Source: Nocardia nova SH22a
Lineage (GTDB): Bacteria > Actinomycetota > Actinomycetes > Mycobacteriales > Mycobacteriaceae
Direction: 5' to 3'
NCBI RefSeq assembly: GCF_000523235.1
Contig: NZ_CP006850.1
Span: 2,914,001 to 2,978,000 of the forward strand
DNA: 64,000 nt
Within the stretch, counting starts at the first letter, position 1. Every line of letters begins with the position of its first letter. Below are positions 53,354 through 61,843 of this stretch, piece after piece. The translations under genes were made by a program, and so were the position numbers. The notes beneath the pieces are model-generated. The model searched no databases, was not told where the DNA came from, and saw nothing but the letters and a program-made list of their open reading frames with translations.

Positions 53354-54127
53354 GTGAGCAGGTTCGACGACAAAGTCGTATTCATCACCGGCGGGGTTCG
53401 CGGCATCGGCGCCGCGGCGACCGATCGCTTTCTCGCGGAGGGGGCGACCGTGGTCGCCGCCGACATCTCCGAGGAGACCTTCGAGGATTTCCGGAAGGAA
53501 CACGCCGAAGCCGGAGATCGATTGCAGGTGGTCACTGCCGATGTCACCGATGCTGCCTCGGTCGAGAGCGCGGTGGCCGCCGCCGTGGACCGCCACGGCG
53601 GAATCGATGCCACCGTCGCCAATGCCGGACTCGCCCTCGCGGGGACGATCCTGGAGACGAGCGTCGAGGATTGGCGGAAAACCTTCGAGGTCGACGTGAA
53701 CGGGGTCTTCAACACCGCGCGCGCCGTCCTGCCGCATTTGATTCGCCGGCGTGGCGCGCTGGTGACCACGGCGTCGATCTGCGGGATCGCCGGTGATTTC
53801 GGCATCGCGGCATACAGCGCGGCGAAGGGAGCGGTCGTCAATCTGACCCGAAGTCTCGCGGTCGACTACGGCCGCCACGGTGTGCGCGTGAATGCCGTTG
53901 CGCCCGGCCCGGTCCTGACCGATCGCATGGCCGCCTTCCTGGAAACCAATGCGCCGCTGCGTGCGACCTTCGACGAACGAACCCCGTTGGGGCGCATCGT
54001 CACCCCGCACGAGGTGGCCGCCACGATGGCGTTCCTCGCGTCCGGCGACGCGTCGGGCATCAGCGGTGTGATCCTGCCGGTGGACGGCGGCCTCACCGCG
54101 TGGACCGGTATGCCGCCGACCATTTAG
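53354..54127 (+). CDS. Short-chain dehydrogenase/reductase
   Basis: A 257-residue classical SDR with TGGVRGIG, NAG, serine in TTASICG and YSAAK. Aspartate at the end of strand 2 (AADISEE) predicts NAD(H) use. The GTG start is seven bases after the preceding NTF2-fold gene, so they are co-transcribed. A hairpin with 11-bp arms follows before the ligase. Probably a hydroxyacyl or cyclic-alcohol dehydrogenase of the cupin operon. Confidence 0.92.
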   Translation: MSRFDDKVVFITGGVRGIGAAATDRFLAEGATVVAADISEETFEDFRKEHAEAGDRLQVVTADVTDAASVESAVAAAVDRHGGIDATVANAGLALAGTILETSVEDWRKTFEVDVNGVFNTARAVLPHLIRRRGALVTTASICGIAGDFGIAAYSAAKGAVVNLTRSLAVDYGRHGVRVNAVAPGPVLTDRMAAFLETNAPLRATFDERTPLGRIVTPHEVAATMAFLASGDASGISGVILPVDGGLTAWTGMPPTI

Positions 54128-54140
54128 GTCCTCGGTCCTG

Positions 54141-54176
54141 TCGATGGCCGGGCATCCACTTGTCACCGGCCATCGA
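54141..54176 (+). terminator. Stem-loop between SDR and ligase genes
   Basis: Perfect 11-bp arms (54141-54151 and 54166-54176) around a 14-base loop, starting 13 bases after the SDR stop. It may be an internal terminator or an attenuator that lowers ligase expression relative to the upstream genes. Confidence 0.5.
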
Positions 54177-54215
54177 TCGGGTCGTGTTCGAAGGAGATCG
54201 ACGAAAGATGAAGCG

Positions 54216-55823
54216 ATGAGCGCCGCGTGCGATTCGCTGAGTGATCTGGTGCGGGCGATGTACCGCGACCATGCCGGTCGTGTCGCAGTCGTGGACGAGT
54301 ACGGCGCCGCACTGAGCTACGGGGAGCTCGAAAATCGGGCCAGACGTGCGGTGACCTGGTTGACCGGGCACGGACTGTCGCCGGGTGACCGGGTGGTGCT
54401 GTTGATGCAGAACCGGTCGGAATTCGTGGAACTCGAGCACGCGTTCGCGTTGGGCGGGTTCGTGCGGGTGGGGCTGGGTCCGAGATTGCACGAGATCGAG
54501 GTGCGCACGATCATCGAGGACGCTCGGCCGTCGTGTCTCGTGGTCGACAAATTCTGGGCGGATCAGGCGAGCTACGAATTCTTCCGCAGCTTGTCGGTGC
54601 CGGTCGTATTCGTCGGCTTCGGCTCGTCGGATCCGTTGCCGCACAACGGCGCCGATGCCTGTCGGTTCGAGGCCGTGATATCCGCGGCGCCCGCGACCGA
54701 TGCCGAGTTACCGGTCATCGCGCCCACCGATCTCTGCTATCTCATCTACACGTCGGGTTCGACCGGAAAACCGAAAGGCGTGGTCCACACCCAATCGTCG
54801 ATTCTGGCCAACATCCGCAATACGAGATGGGCGCTGGGCGATATCGGCGGCTCCGACTGCGCCGTGCACACGGCTCCGCTGGCCCATATGAGCGGGACCA
54901 TCGCGATGGCGGTGGCGACGGCGGGAGGAGCCAACAGCCTCCTGGCGAAGTTCGACCCGGATCGGGTCCTCGATATGGTCGAGCGCCACGGTGCGACGAT
55001 CCTGCCGGTGGTGCCGACGCAGCTCAATACGTTGGTGGAGCACCTGTCGGAGCGGCCCCGCGATGTGCGCGGACTGAAGCGCGTCGCATACGCGGGGTCG
55101 GCGATCACCGCCGATCGGCTTGCCGCGGCGCGAAGCTTCTTCGACGGCACATTGATACAACTCTATGGCCTGAGCGAAGCGCCGATGCCGGTCACCGCGT
55201 TGGCCGCCGAGGATCACATCGACCATCTCAACCCGGCGGGTCTCGCTCGTTTCGCCGCGGCGGGCCGGGCCGCTCCCGGTGTCCGGGTGAAGATCGTGGA
55301 CCCCGACGGTGTGACGCTGCCGTGCGGTGAACGGGGGCAGATTCTTGTCGACAGTCCCACGAATTGCGCGGGCTATTGGCGCAATGAACAGGCGACGAAC
55401 GAGCTGTTCGAGGCAGGCGGCTGGATCAGGACGGGCGACGTCGGAATTCTCGACGACGACGGATATCTGTTCATCGTGGACCGCCAGAAGGACATGATCG
55501 TCTCGGGGGGTTTCAACGTTTACCCGCGAGAAGTCGAAAACGCGCTGTCCACCATGGAAGGCATCGCCCAGGTGGCGGTGGTCAGCGCGCCGGACGCGAA
55601 GTGGGGCGAGGCGGTGGTCGCGGTGATCGTGCCCCGCCCCGGCGCCGTGTTCACGCTCGAGCAGGTCCAAGACCACGCGCGTAATCGGTTGGCCGGGTAC
55701 AAGATTCCGCGACGACTCGACATCCGCGAGGAACTGCCCACCGGTAGTACGGGCAAGGTGCTCAAGCGGGTGCTGGCGGAGGAGTTCTGGTCGGGCGCCG
55801 CCCGCCGCGTCGGTGGTGGGTAA
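54216..55823 (+). CDS. AMP-binding acyl-CoA ligase
   Basis: A 535-residue ANL-superfamily enzyme activating an acid with ATP and CoA. Motifs: the P-loop YTSGSTGKPKG, a SLEAPMP-like A5 (LYGLSEAPMP), GWIRTGD, the hinge DRQKDMIVSGGFNVYP and the C-terminal lysine in GSTGKVLKR. The ATG at 54216 overlaps the stop of a three-codon frame (ATG-AAG-CGA-TGA at 54208) that is better placed behind the strong AAGGAG at 54191. It is paralogous to the ligase at 59965-61575. Confidence 0.9.
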   Translation: MSAACDSLSDLVRAMYRDHAGRVAVVDEYGAALSYGELENRARRAVTWLTGHGLSPGDRVVLLMQNRSEFVELEHAFALGGFVRVGLGPRLHEIEVRTIIEDARPSCLVVDKFWADQASYEFFRSLSVPVVFVGFGSSDPLPHNGADACRFEAVISAAPATDAELPVIAPTDLCYLIYTSGSTGKPKGVVHTQSSILANIRNTRWALGDIGGSDCAVHTAPLAHMSGTIAMAVATAGGANSLLAKFDPDRVLDMVERHGATILPVVPTQLNTLVEHLSERPRDVRGLKRVAYAGSAITADRLAAARSFFDGTLIQLYGLSEAPMPVTALAAEDHIDHLNPAGLARFAAAGRAAPGVRVKIVDPDGVTLPCGERGQILVDSPTNCAGYWRNEQATNELFEAGGWIRTGDVGILDDDGYLFIVDRQKDMIVSGGFNVYPREVENALSTMEGIAQVAVVSAPDAKWGEAVVAVIVPRPGAVFTLEQVQDHARNRLAGYKIPRRLDIREELPTGSTGKVLKRVLAEEFWSGAARRVGGG

Positions 55824-55882
55824 TCGCGCCCGGTCGTGAATGCGATTGGTCCGATTCTCGAAAATATCGAAGGAGTGTCGAA

Positions 55883-56473
55883 GTGACGAATGCGGCATAC
55901 ACAGGCAATGCCACCGACAAAGAGGGACTGCGGCGCCTTCTCGACAAGGAAGAGATTCGCGAGAACCTGTACCGCTACGCACGCGGTGTGGACCGCTGCG
56001 ATTGGGAATTGTTCCGCAGCACATACCATCCCGATGCCCATGACGATCACGGACCGTACAAGGGGGATGTCGACGGGCTGGTCGAGTGGGTTTCGCGGCG
56101 GCACGCTCTGATCGAGCAGTCGCAGCACATGTTCGGTCAGATCGCGATCGATTTCCTGTCCGACGACGTCGCCGTCTCGGAGACCTACGAGATCACCACG
56201 CAGCGGTATTCGAACGAGGCCGAGGAGACCATCCGCGGCTGGGTGGGGGATATGGAGGTCGCCGACGACGACCGTCTCGAGATCATCATGTACGCGCGGA
56301 TGGTCGACCGGACCGAACGGCGAAACGGCGCGTGGAAGGTCGCCGAGCGCGAAGTGGTCATCGAGCAGGTCTACTGGCGGATCATCTCCGCGGATGAGGT
56401 GTCGACCGTTTCGGTGCCCCTGGTGCGCGGCCCCGAGGACGCCGTCTTCCGTTTCCTGCGTGCGGGCGTGTGA
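55883..56473 (+). CDS. SnoaL-like / NTF2-fold protein
   Basis: A 196-residue SnoaL-like_4 type protein: LLDKEEIRENLYRYARGVDRCDWELFRSTYHPDAHDDHG in the first half, and strand-rich QRYSNEAEETIRGWVGDMEV and WKVAEREVVIEQVYW in the second. Several conserved aspartate and histidine residues in the first half may line the pocket. Related proteins act as hydratases or dehydratases in steroid and aromatic catabolism; none is proven here. GTG start with AAGGAGTG upstream, 59 bases after the ligase. Confidence 0.8.
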   Translation: MTNAAYTGNATDKEGLRRLLDKEEIRENLYRYARGVDRCDWELFRSTYHPDAHDDHGPYKGDVDGLVEWVSRRHALIEQSQHMFGQIAIDFLSDDVAVSETYEITTQRYSNEAEETIRGWVGDMEVADDDRLEIIMYARMVDRTERRNGAWKVAEREVVIEQVYWRIISADEVSTVSVPLVRGPEDAVFRFLRAGV

Positions 56474-56561
56474 CTCGAACATACCGGACGGAAGTTGTTG
56501 CGGCACAAGAACCTCGCGCGCCCGTGCGCGACGGATCGTTTCACTCTCGAAGGGAATCGCC

Positions 56562-57017
56562 ATGGCAGTTGTCATCGTTCCGCGCATCATCGTCGCGGAC
56601 ATCGATCGCTCGACCGAATTCTATGCCGGGGTTTTCGGATTCACGCTCGACCATAAAACCGAATACACGAATCCGCAGATGGCCGAGGCGTCGCTGGTCG
56701 GCGACGACGGCACCGTCGACTTGATCTTGATGCAGTCGGAACTCGAGCCTGTTCAGCAGCGTCCCGGGTTCCCCCTCGTGTTCGAGGTCGCGGATATCGA
56801 CGCGATCCTCGACAAGGTGCGCAGCGCGGGTCTGCCGGTCCTCGGTGAGCCGGGCCTGTGGGAACACGGAGGGCACAAGCTGACGCTGGCGTTGTTCTCC
56901 GATCCGGACGGCTATCTGATCGAGCTCGTGCAAGGCGGGAAGGTACCGCTGATGCCCGGTGGTGAAGCGGTGCACTCGCCGCATCCCGCGCCGGCGATTC
57001 ACGAACTCTGGGGCTGA
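56562..57017 (+). CDS. VOC-family protein (glyoxalase/dioxygenase fold)
   Basis: A 151-residue vicinal-oxygen-chelate protein with two beta-alpha-beta-beta-beta halves: VPRIIVADIDRSTEFYAGVFGFTLD, then FEVADIDAILDKVRSAGLPV and the closing LFSDPDGYLIELVQGG. The late glutamate (IELV) is the usual metal ligand, but the first histidine of the glyoxalase site is not evident. It may be a lyase, epimerase or binding protein. AAGGGAATC precedes the ATG at 56562. Last gene of the cupin operon; a terminator follows. Confidence 0.85.
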   Translation: MAVVIVPRIIVADIDRSTEFYAGVFGFTLDHKTEYTNPQMAEASLVGDDGTVDLILMQSELEPVQQRPGFPLVFEVADIDAILDKVRSAGLPVLGEPGLWEHGGHKLTLALFSDPDGYLIELVQGGKVPLMPGGEAVHSPHPAPAIHELWG

Positions 57018-57025
57018 CAGCGAAT

Positions 57026-57054
57026 GCGGGCGGCCGTCGTCGACGGCCGCCCGC
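57026..57054. terminator. Bidirectional stem-loop between VOC and BVMO genes
   Basis: Perfect 13-bp arms (57026-57038 and 57042-57054) around a three-base loop, between converging stop codons at 57017 and 57060. Confidence 0.85.
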
Positions 57055-57059
57055 GACTG

Positions 57060-59030
57060 TTATCTCCGCCGCACGACGTATTCGGCGAGGTCGGGCTGTT
57101 CGGTCATGGCGCGGTAGTCGACCAGGCGCCACGGAATCGCGTTGATCACACGGCCTTTCGCGTTGCGGTACCAGTTGTCCGTGCCGGGGTGGGTCCAGAC
57201 CAGCTGCTCGTGTTCGGCGTCGACGCGGGCGTCGTAGTGCTCGGCGACGTCGGCGCGGACTTCGACCGAACTCACGTTCTCGGTCGCCATCCGCACGAGG
57301 GTGCGCACGATGTAGTTCACCGCGCACTCCGACTGCAGCAGAGCGCTACCGCCGTGCGCCGGTGTGGTCTGCGGGCCGCCGACGATGAAGAAGTTCGGGA
57401 AACCGGGCACGGTGATGCCGAGATACGCGCTCGCGTCGTCGTCGCCCCACCGGTCGCGCAGCGTAGCGCCCTCGCGGCCGCGAACGTCGAAGGTGGACAG
57501 CATCTTCCGGCTCTGGAATCCGGTCGCGAACACCACGACATCTGCCCGGTGCCGGGCGCCGTCGGCCGTCAGGACGTGCCGGGAGTCGAATCCGCTGACG
57601 CGTTGCGCAATGAGTTCGACGTCCGGGCGGCGAATGGTGGAGATCCACTCGTTGTCCATCAGGATGCGCTTGCTGTAGGGCGGATAGCCCGGGACGACCG
57701 TGTCCTGGAGCGCCGCGGCGTCGTCACCGAGTTGTTCGGTCATCGCCTTGGTGAGGAATGCGCGGTGTTTGTCGTTGGCCGCGTTGACCGAACGGTCCTT
57801 GTGCGGCCACTGCGGATCACGTTTCAGCGTGGCCAGTAGTTTGTCCTGGAACTGCCAGATCAGCCGCATCCGGTAGAAACTGGCGTAGTAGGGGACCTGC
57901 TGCATCAACAGCCGGATTCCCTCGTCGACGTTGCGCAGATAGTTGCCGTTCGGCACGACCCACTGCGGCGTGCGCTGGAAGACCAGCGTCCGTTCGGTGC
58001 GGTCGGCGATAGCCGGAACGATCTGCATCGCGGTCGCACCGGTGCCGATGATCGCCACCCGCTTACCGGTCAGGTCCACCGAATGATCCCAGCGCGCCGA
58101 ATGGAACATCGCGCCGTCGAATTCGTCGATGCCGGGAAGATCAGGGATCGCGGGCTCGTTGAGGGCGCCGACGCAACTGATCACTGCGTCCGCGGTGAGA
58201 GTCTCGGCGCCCGTGGCGTTCTCGATGTCGACCGCCCAGGTCTGCGTCGACTCCTGCCACACCGTGCTGCGGACACGAGTACCGAAGCGGACGAACCGCT
58301 CCAGCCCGAATCGCTGTGCCACCGACCGGAAGTAGTCGAGCACCTCCGGTTGCTTGGCGTAGTACCGAGACCAATTCGGTTTCGGCGCAAAGGAGAACGA
58401 ATACAGATGTGCCGGGGTGTCGACTCCGGCCCCGGGGTAGGTGTTGTCGTTCCAGACACCGCCGACCGATTCGTTGCGTTCGATGACCGTGAAGCGGATG
58501 CCCAGGTGCGCCAGCGCGGCCGCGGCGGCGATGCCGGACGGACCGGCTCCGATCACGACCACATGCATCGTGTCGGCGCGGGCGGGCCGCTCACCGGGCC
58601 ATTCGAGTTCGTCGCGCAGGCGGAAGCCGCCTTCCTCGGCGAGCAGGGCGCCGTATTCGGCGGGGACCTCCTCACCGAGGGACAGGCTCAGCAACGGTGC
58701 GATCCGATCGTCGGCCGGTGGCGGCGGGGTCGGGCGTCGGCCGTCCCGGATATCGCGCAGGATCTCGAAGGCCGCGGCGCGCACCTGCGCCTGCCGGTCC
58801 TCGTCGAGACCGGCGGTGTCGTTGTCGTTGAGTGCGACCGTCCGGCTGGGCCGGAACCGGCCTTCGAGCCATGTGGGGTCCTCGGTCAGCTGGGCGATGA
58901 CCAGCAGCAGCGTCGGGATGTTCGCCACCGCGAGGGCGGCCTCCAACTCGGCGTCGCTCGCCGTCAGCGGCGGCGAAAACGGTAGGCCGGCAATCGGATC
59001 GACCGCATCTGCCGGTGCCTCTGTGGTCAT
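57060..59030 (-). CDS. Baeyer-Villiger monooxygenase, 4-hydroxyacetophenone monooxygenase-like
   Basis: A 656-residue FAD/NADPH monooxygenase, paralogue of the one at 13578-15563 with the same N-terminal extension and domain order. Motifs: GAGPSG (FAD), FDGAMFHSARW (FxGxxxHxxxW BVMO fingerprint), GTGATA (NADPH). The ATG overlaps the stop of the esterase gene (ATGA), with AGGAGG shortly upstream. A ketone-to-ester step followed by the coupled esterase would be the same logic as in the acetophenone-degrading hap system of Pseudomonas. Last gene of its operon. Confidence 0.93.
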   Translation of the reverse strand: MTTEAPADAVDPIAGLPFSPPLTASDAELEAALAVANIPTLLLVIAQLTEDPTWLEGRFRPSRTVALNDNDTAGLDEDRQAQVRAAAFEILRDIRDGRRPTPPPPADDRIAPLLSLSLGEEVPAEYGALLAEEGGFRLRDELEWPGERPARADTMHVVVIGAGPSGIAAAAALAHLGIRFTVIERNESVGGVWNDNTYPGAGVDTPAHLYSFSFAPKPNWSRYYAKQPEVLDYFRSVAQRFGLERFVRFGTRVRSTVWQESTQTWAVDIENATGAETLTADAVISCVGALNEPAIPDLPGIDEFDGAMFHSARWDHSVDLTGKRVAIIGTGATAMQIVPAIADRTERTLVFQRTPQWVVPNGNYLRNVDEGIRLLMQQVPYYASFYRMRLIWQFQDKLLATLKRDPQWPHKDRSVNAANDKHRAFLTKAMTEQLGDDAAALQDTVVPGYPPYSKRILMDNEWISTIRRPDVELIAQRVSGFDSRHVLTADGARHRADVVVFATGFQSRKMLSTFDVRGREGATLRDRWGDDDASAYLGITVPGFPNFFIVGGPQTTPAHGGSALLQSECAVNYIVRTLVRMATENVSSVEVRADVAEHYDARVDAEHEQLVWTHPGTDNWYRNAKGRVINAIPWRLVDYRAMTEQPDLAEYVVRRR

Positions 59031-59968
59031 CGGTGGGTACCTCCTGGGCTGGTCGGGTATGTGTGCGCGACGAACTGTTCGATCGCGCTCAATCCGCGGG
59101 CGTGCGCGGGGTGGGTGGGCATCTGCATGAACCCGTGCGGGGCATCGGGAATGGACAAATACCGGTTCCCGACCCCCGCCTCTGTCAAAGCCGCTGCCAG
59201 GGAAGCGGATTCGTGATGCAACGGGTCGTCCGCGCCGACGAGGACGAGCGACGGCGGGAACCGGTCGCAGTGCCGTTCCGGATGCAGGCGCGGATCGTCG
59301 CCGATCCGGCGCATGTCATCCGGTTCCAGGTAGAGCTGGGTTTCGGGATCGGGGCCGCCGACGAGATCGGTGAGCACCGGCATCGCCCGGTGGACGTCGT
59401 AGATGCCGTACAGCAGCAGTGCGCCGGAAACGAAATCGTGCTTTCCGCTCGCCAGCGCCGCGGCCGCGAGATTCGCCCCGGCGGAATCGCCGCCGACGAG
59501 GATCCGGTCCGGGTCGCCCCCGAGCTCCGCCGCGTGGTCACGCAGCCATTCGAGGGCGTGTGACGTGTCGTCGACCGCGGCGGGGAAGCGATGTTTGGGT
59601 GCTCGGCGGTAGTCGAGGACGACGGTCAGCAACCCCAGAGCCGCCAGGTCGGCGGCGAGTCGGCGGTGACTCGCCGGTGCGCCCAGAACCCAGGCCCCGC
59701 CGTGCAGGTACAGCAGGGTAGCGAACGGAGGCTCACCGGCCGGGCGGTACACGTCGGCGGTGACCCGCCATCCGCCGACCTCGCGCAGCGGTACCTTCGG
59801 CACCACGGTCGCGGCGGGCCCGGGCTGGTTCGTGTAGTCGTCGAACGACGCCAGCAGTTCCAGTGCGCTGCCCGGCAGGCCCGCCGTGGACAATGTTCGA
59901 TTGAATTGGTAGAGGTCGCCGGGCACACCGTGGGTGTCGGGGTGACGGGCCGAATTCGACTGTGTCAT
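59027..59968 (-). CDS. HSL-family esterase coupled to the BVMO
   Basis: A 313-residue alpha/beta hydrolase: oxyanion-hole HGGAW, nucleophile elbow GGDSAGAN and catalytic histidine in DAPHGFMQMP. Both its ends overlap neighbours by four bases: its ATG overlaps the TGA of the ligase, and its TGA overlaps the ATG of the BVMO. It most likely hydrolyses the ester made by the BVMO. Compared with the HSL hydrolase at 6794, the loop reads HGGA rather than HGGG. Confidence 0.9.
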   Translation of the reverse strand: MTQSNSARHPDTHGVPGDLYQFNRTLSTAGLPGSALELLASFDDYTNQPGPAATVVPKVPLREVGGWRVTADVYRPAGEPPFATLLYLHGGAWVLGAPASHRRLAADLAALGLLTVVLDYRRAPKHRFPAAVDDTSHALEWLRDHAAELGGDPDRILVGGDSAGANLAAAALASGKHDFVSGALLLYGIYDVHRAMPVLTDLVGGPDPETQLYLEPDDMRRIGDDPRLHPERHCDRFPPSLVLVGADDPLHHESASLAAALTEAGVGNRYLSIPDAPHGFMQMPTHPAHARGLSAIEQFVAHTYPTSPGGTHR

Positions 59969-61575
59969 CCGCCGATACGCCTTTCCTGTCCGGCCCAGTG
60001 GCGGCTGCGCAGCACGTGCCGCTGGATCTTGCCGGAACCGGTCTTGGGCAGTTCGCCGACGAACTCGACAGATCGGGGCCGCTTGTAGCTCGCGATGCGT
60101 TCCAGGCACACGGCGTCGATATCGCCCTCGGCGACATCGAATCCTTCGCGGACCACGACAACGGCTTTGACGGCCTCGCCCCAGCGCGGATCCGGCACGC
60201 CGATCACCGCGACCTCGGCCACGCCCTCCAGCGCGGAGATCGCGGCCTCGATCTCGGCCGGGAAGACGTTGAAGCCGCCGGAGACGATCATGTCCTTCTT
60301 GCGGTCGACGATGTGCAGGAAGCCGTCCTCGAACCGGCCGATATCGCCGGTGGCTGCCCAGCCGTCGGCGAGCAGAACGTCCGCGGTCGCCGCGGGACGG
60401 TTCCAGTAGCCGAGCATCGTGGTATCCCCGCGCGCTTGGATTTCGCCCTCCTCGCCCTCCGCGGCGATGTCGCCGTCCGGGGTCACGAGGCGAACCTCGA
60501 CGAACGGGATGACGCGTCCGGCCGATGCGAGCCGGGCGGGAACCGGTGCGTCCGGATCGAAGCGATGTTCGTGTTTCGACAGGGAGGCCAGCGGGAACGG
60601 AACCTCGGTCAGTCCGTAGCCCTGTACGAATACCTCCCCGAGACAGTTGACCAGGCGCCGCAGGCGTTCCGGCGCGATGGCGGAACCGCCGTACAGCACG
60701 GTGTGCAGCGTGTCGGTGTTCCACGATCCCGATTCCAGGTGCGGGAGCAGCATGTTGAGCATCGTCGGCACCGCCGGCAGGACCGTCACGCGGTGTTCGG
60801 CGATCGCGGTCAGCGCCGCGACCGGTTCGAATTTCGCCGCGCACAGATGCGCCGCGCCGCCGAGAGTGTAGGGAACCGACAGATACCCCGACAGATGAGT
60901 GAGCGGTGCGACGTGCAGCACGACGTCGTCGGACTCGATACGATCCAGCGCCACCATGAGGTTACGGGCGCACGCCAGCACGCTGCGATGGCTGAGCATC
61001 ACGCCTTTCGGCTCCCCGGTGGTGCCCGAGGTGTAGGGCAGCCATGCCAGGTCCTCCGGGACCACGTGCGGTGGTTCGATTTCGGCCGACTCCAGCAGCG
61101 CGTCGAACCGGAGCGCGATCTCGGTTCGCGGGGCGTCGACGGCGACGATCGTCATGCTCAGCCCCGCTTCGGCGGCCGCCGCGGCGAACTCGACCTCACG
61201 TTCGGCATCGACGAAGGCGACCACCGGGTCGCAGTCGGCGGCGATCTGCGCGATCTCGCGGGCGTGCAGCCGGTAGCTCAACGCCACCCGGACGAACCCG
61301 CCCGCGGCCAGCGCGTGGTCGATGACGAAGCACTCCGGCCGGTTCTGCAACAGCACGATCGCGCGGTCGCCCGCACCCATCCCGAGTTCCGCCAGGCCGC
61401 CGGCGAGGCGGCGGGCGCGGTTACCCAATTCGGCGTAGGTCAGCCGTTCGCCGTCCTCGCCGATCACCGCGGGACGATCGGAGAACCGCCGATAGCATTC
61501 GTCGAACGCCGAGGTGAGGGTCGCCGTGACGACGCTGGTTCGCTGCTCGGTTGTCGGGGTTGTTTCGATGGTCAT
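59965..61575 (-). CDS. AMP-binding acyl-CoA ligase, first gene of the BVMO operon
   Basis: A 536-residue ANL-superfamily ligase: P-loop YTSGTTGEPKG, GYGLTEV, GWAATGDIG, the hinge DRKKDMIVSGGFNVFP and the C-terminal lysine in KTGSGKIQRH. AAAGGACTGTG precedes the ATG at 61575. Its TGA overlaps the esterase ATG. It would activate an acid released by the esterase, or a starting acid such as a cinnamate- or ring-derived compound. It is divergent from the GntR regulator and has the shared 15-bp motif in its promoter region. Confidence 0.92.
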   Translation of the reverse strand: MTIETTPTTEQRTSVVTATLTSAFDECYRRFSDRPAVIGEDGERLTYAELGNRARRLAGGLAELGMGAGDRAIVLLQNRPECFVIDHALAAGGFVRVALSYRLHAREIAQIAADCDPVVAFVDAEREVEFAAAAAEAGLSMTIVAVDAPRTEIALRFDALLESAEIEPPHVVPEDLAWLPYTSGTTGEPKGVMLSHRSVLACARNLMVALDRIESDDVVLHVAPLTHLSGYLSVPYTLGGAAHLCAAKFEPVAALTAIAEHRVTVLPAVPTMLNMLLPHLESGSWNTDTLHTVLYGGSAIAPERLRRLVNCLGEVFVQGYGLTEVPFPLASLSKHEHRFDPDAPVPARLASAGRVIPFVEVRLVTPDGDIAAEGEEGEIQARGDTTMLGYWNRPAATADVLLADGWAATGDIGRFEDGFLHIVDRKKDMIVSGGFNVFPAEIEAAISALEGVAEVAVIGVPDPRWGEAVKAVVVVREGFDVAEGDIDAVCLERIASYKRPRSVEFVGELPKTGSGKIQRHVLRSRHWAGQERRIGG

Positions 61576-61695
61576 CACAGTCCTTTTCACACTTCGACGC
61601 CGTCCGACTCGCTGTCGGCGAACGCGGGGCTCTGATCGCGAGAGATCTGGGCGGTCGGCGGCGCAGGGAGGGTGTGCGCTGTCGCATCGTCCGCG

Positions 61696-61710
61696 CTTAA
61701 TTAGTATAAG
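61696..61710. promoter_or_regulatory. Shared 15-bp motif, copy C
   Basis: CTTAATTAGTATAAG lies between the divergent ligase operon and GntR gene, 121 bases from the ligase start. It has CTTA/TAAG ends in inverted orientation, as expected for a dimeric regulator, and matches the motif copies at 49464 and 51204. It is the only copy next to a GntR gene, so GntR is the first candidate to bind it. Confidence 0.6.
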
Positions 61711-61843
61711 AGTTATGATCGGCTGGGGCAAGCCGGCGTCCGCGCCTCGCCGGTGCCGCGTCGAACTGGCATCAGAGTTCGAAAGCTGAGTAATCTCGAG
61801 CAGCAACCGCGAGTTGGGGGACGTCCCCGGGTAGGAGATCGGC

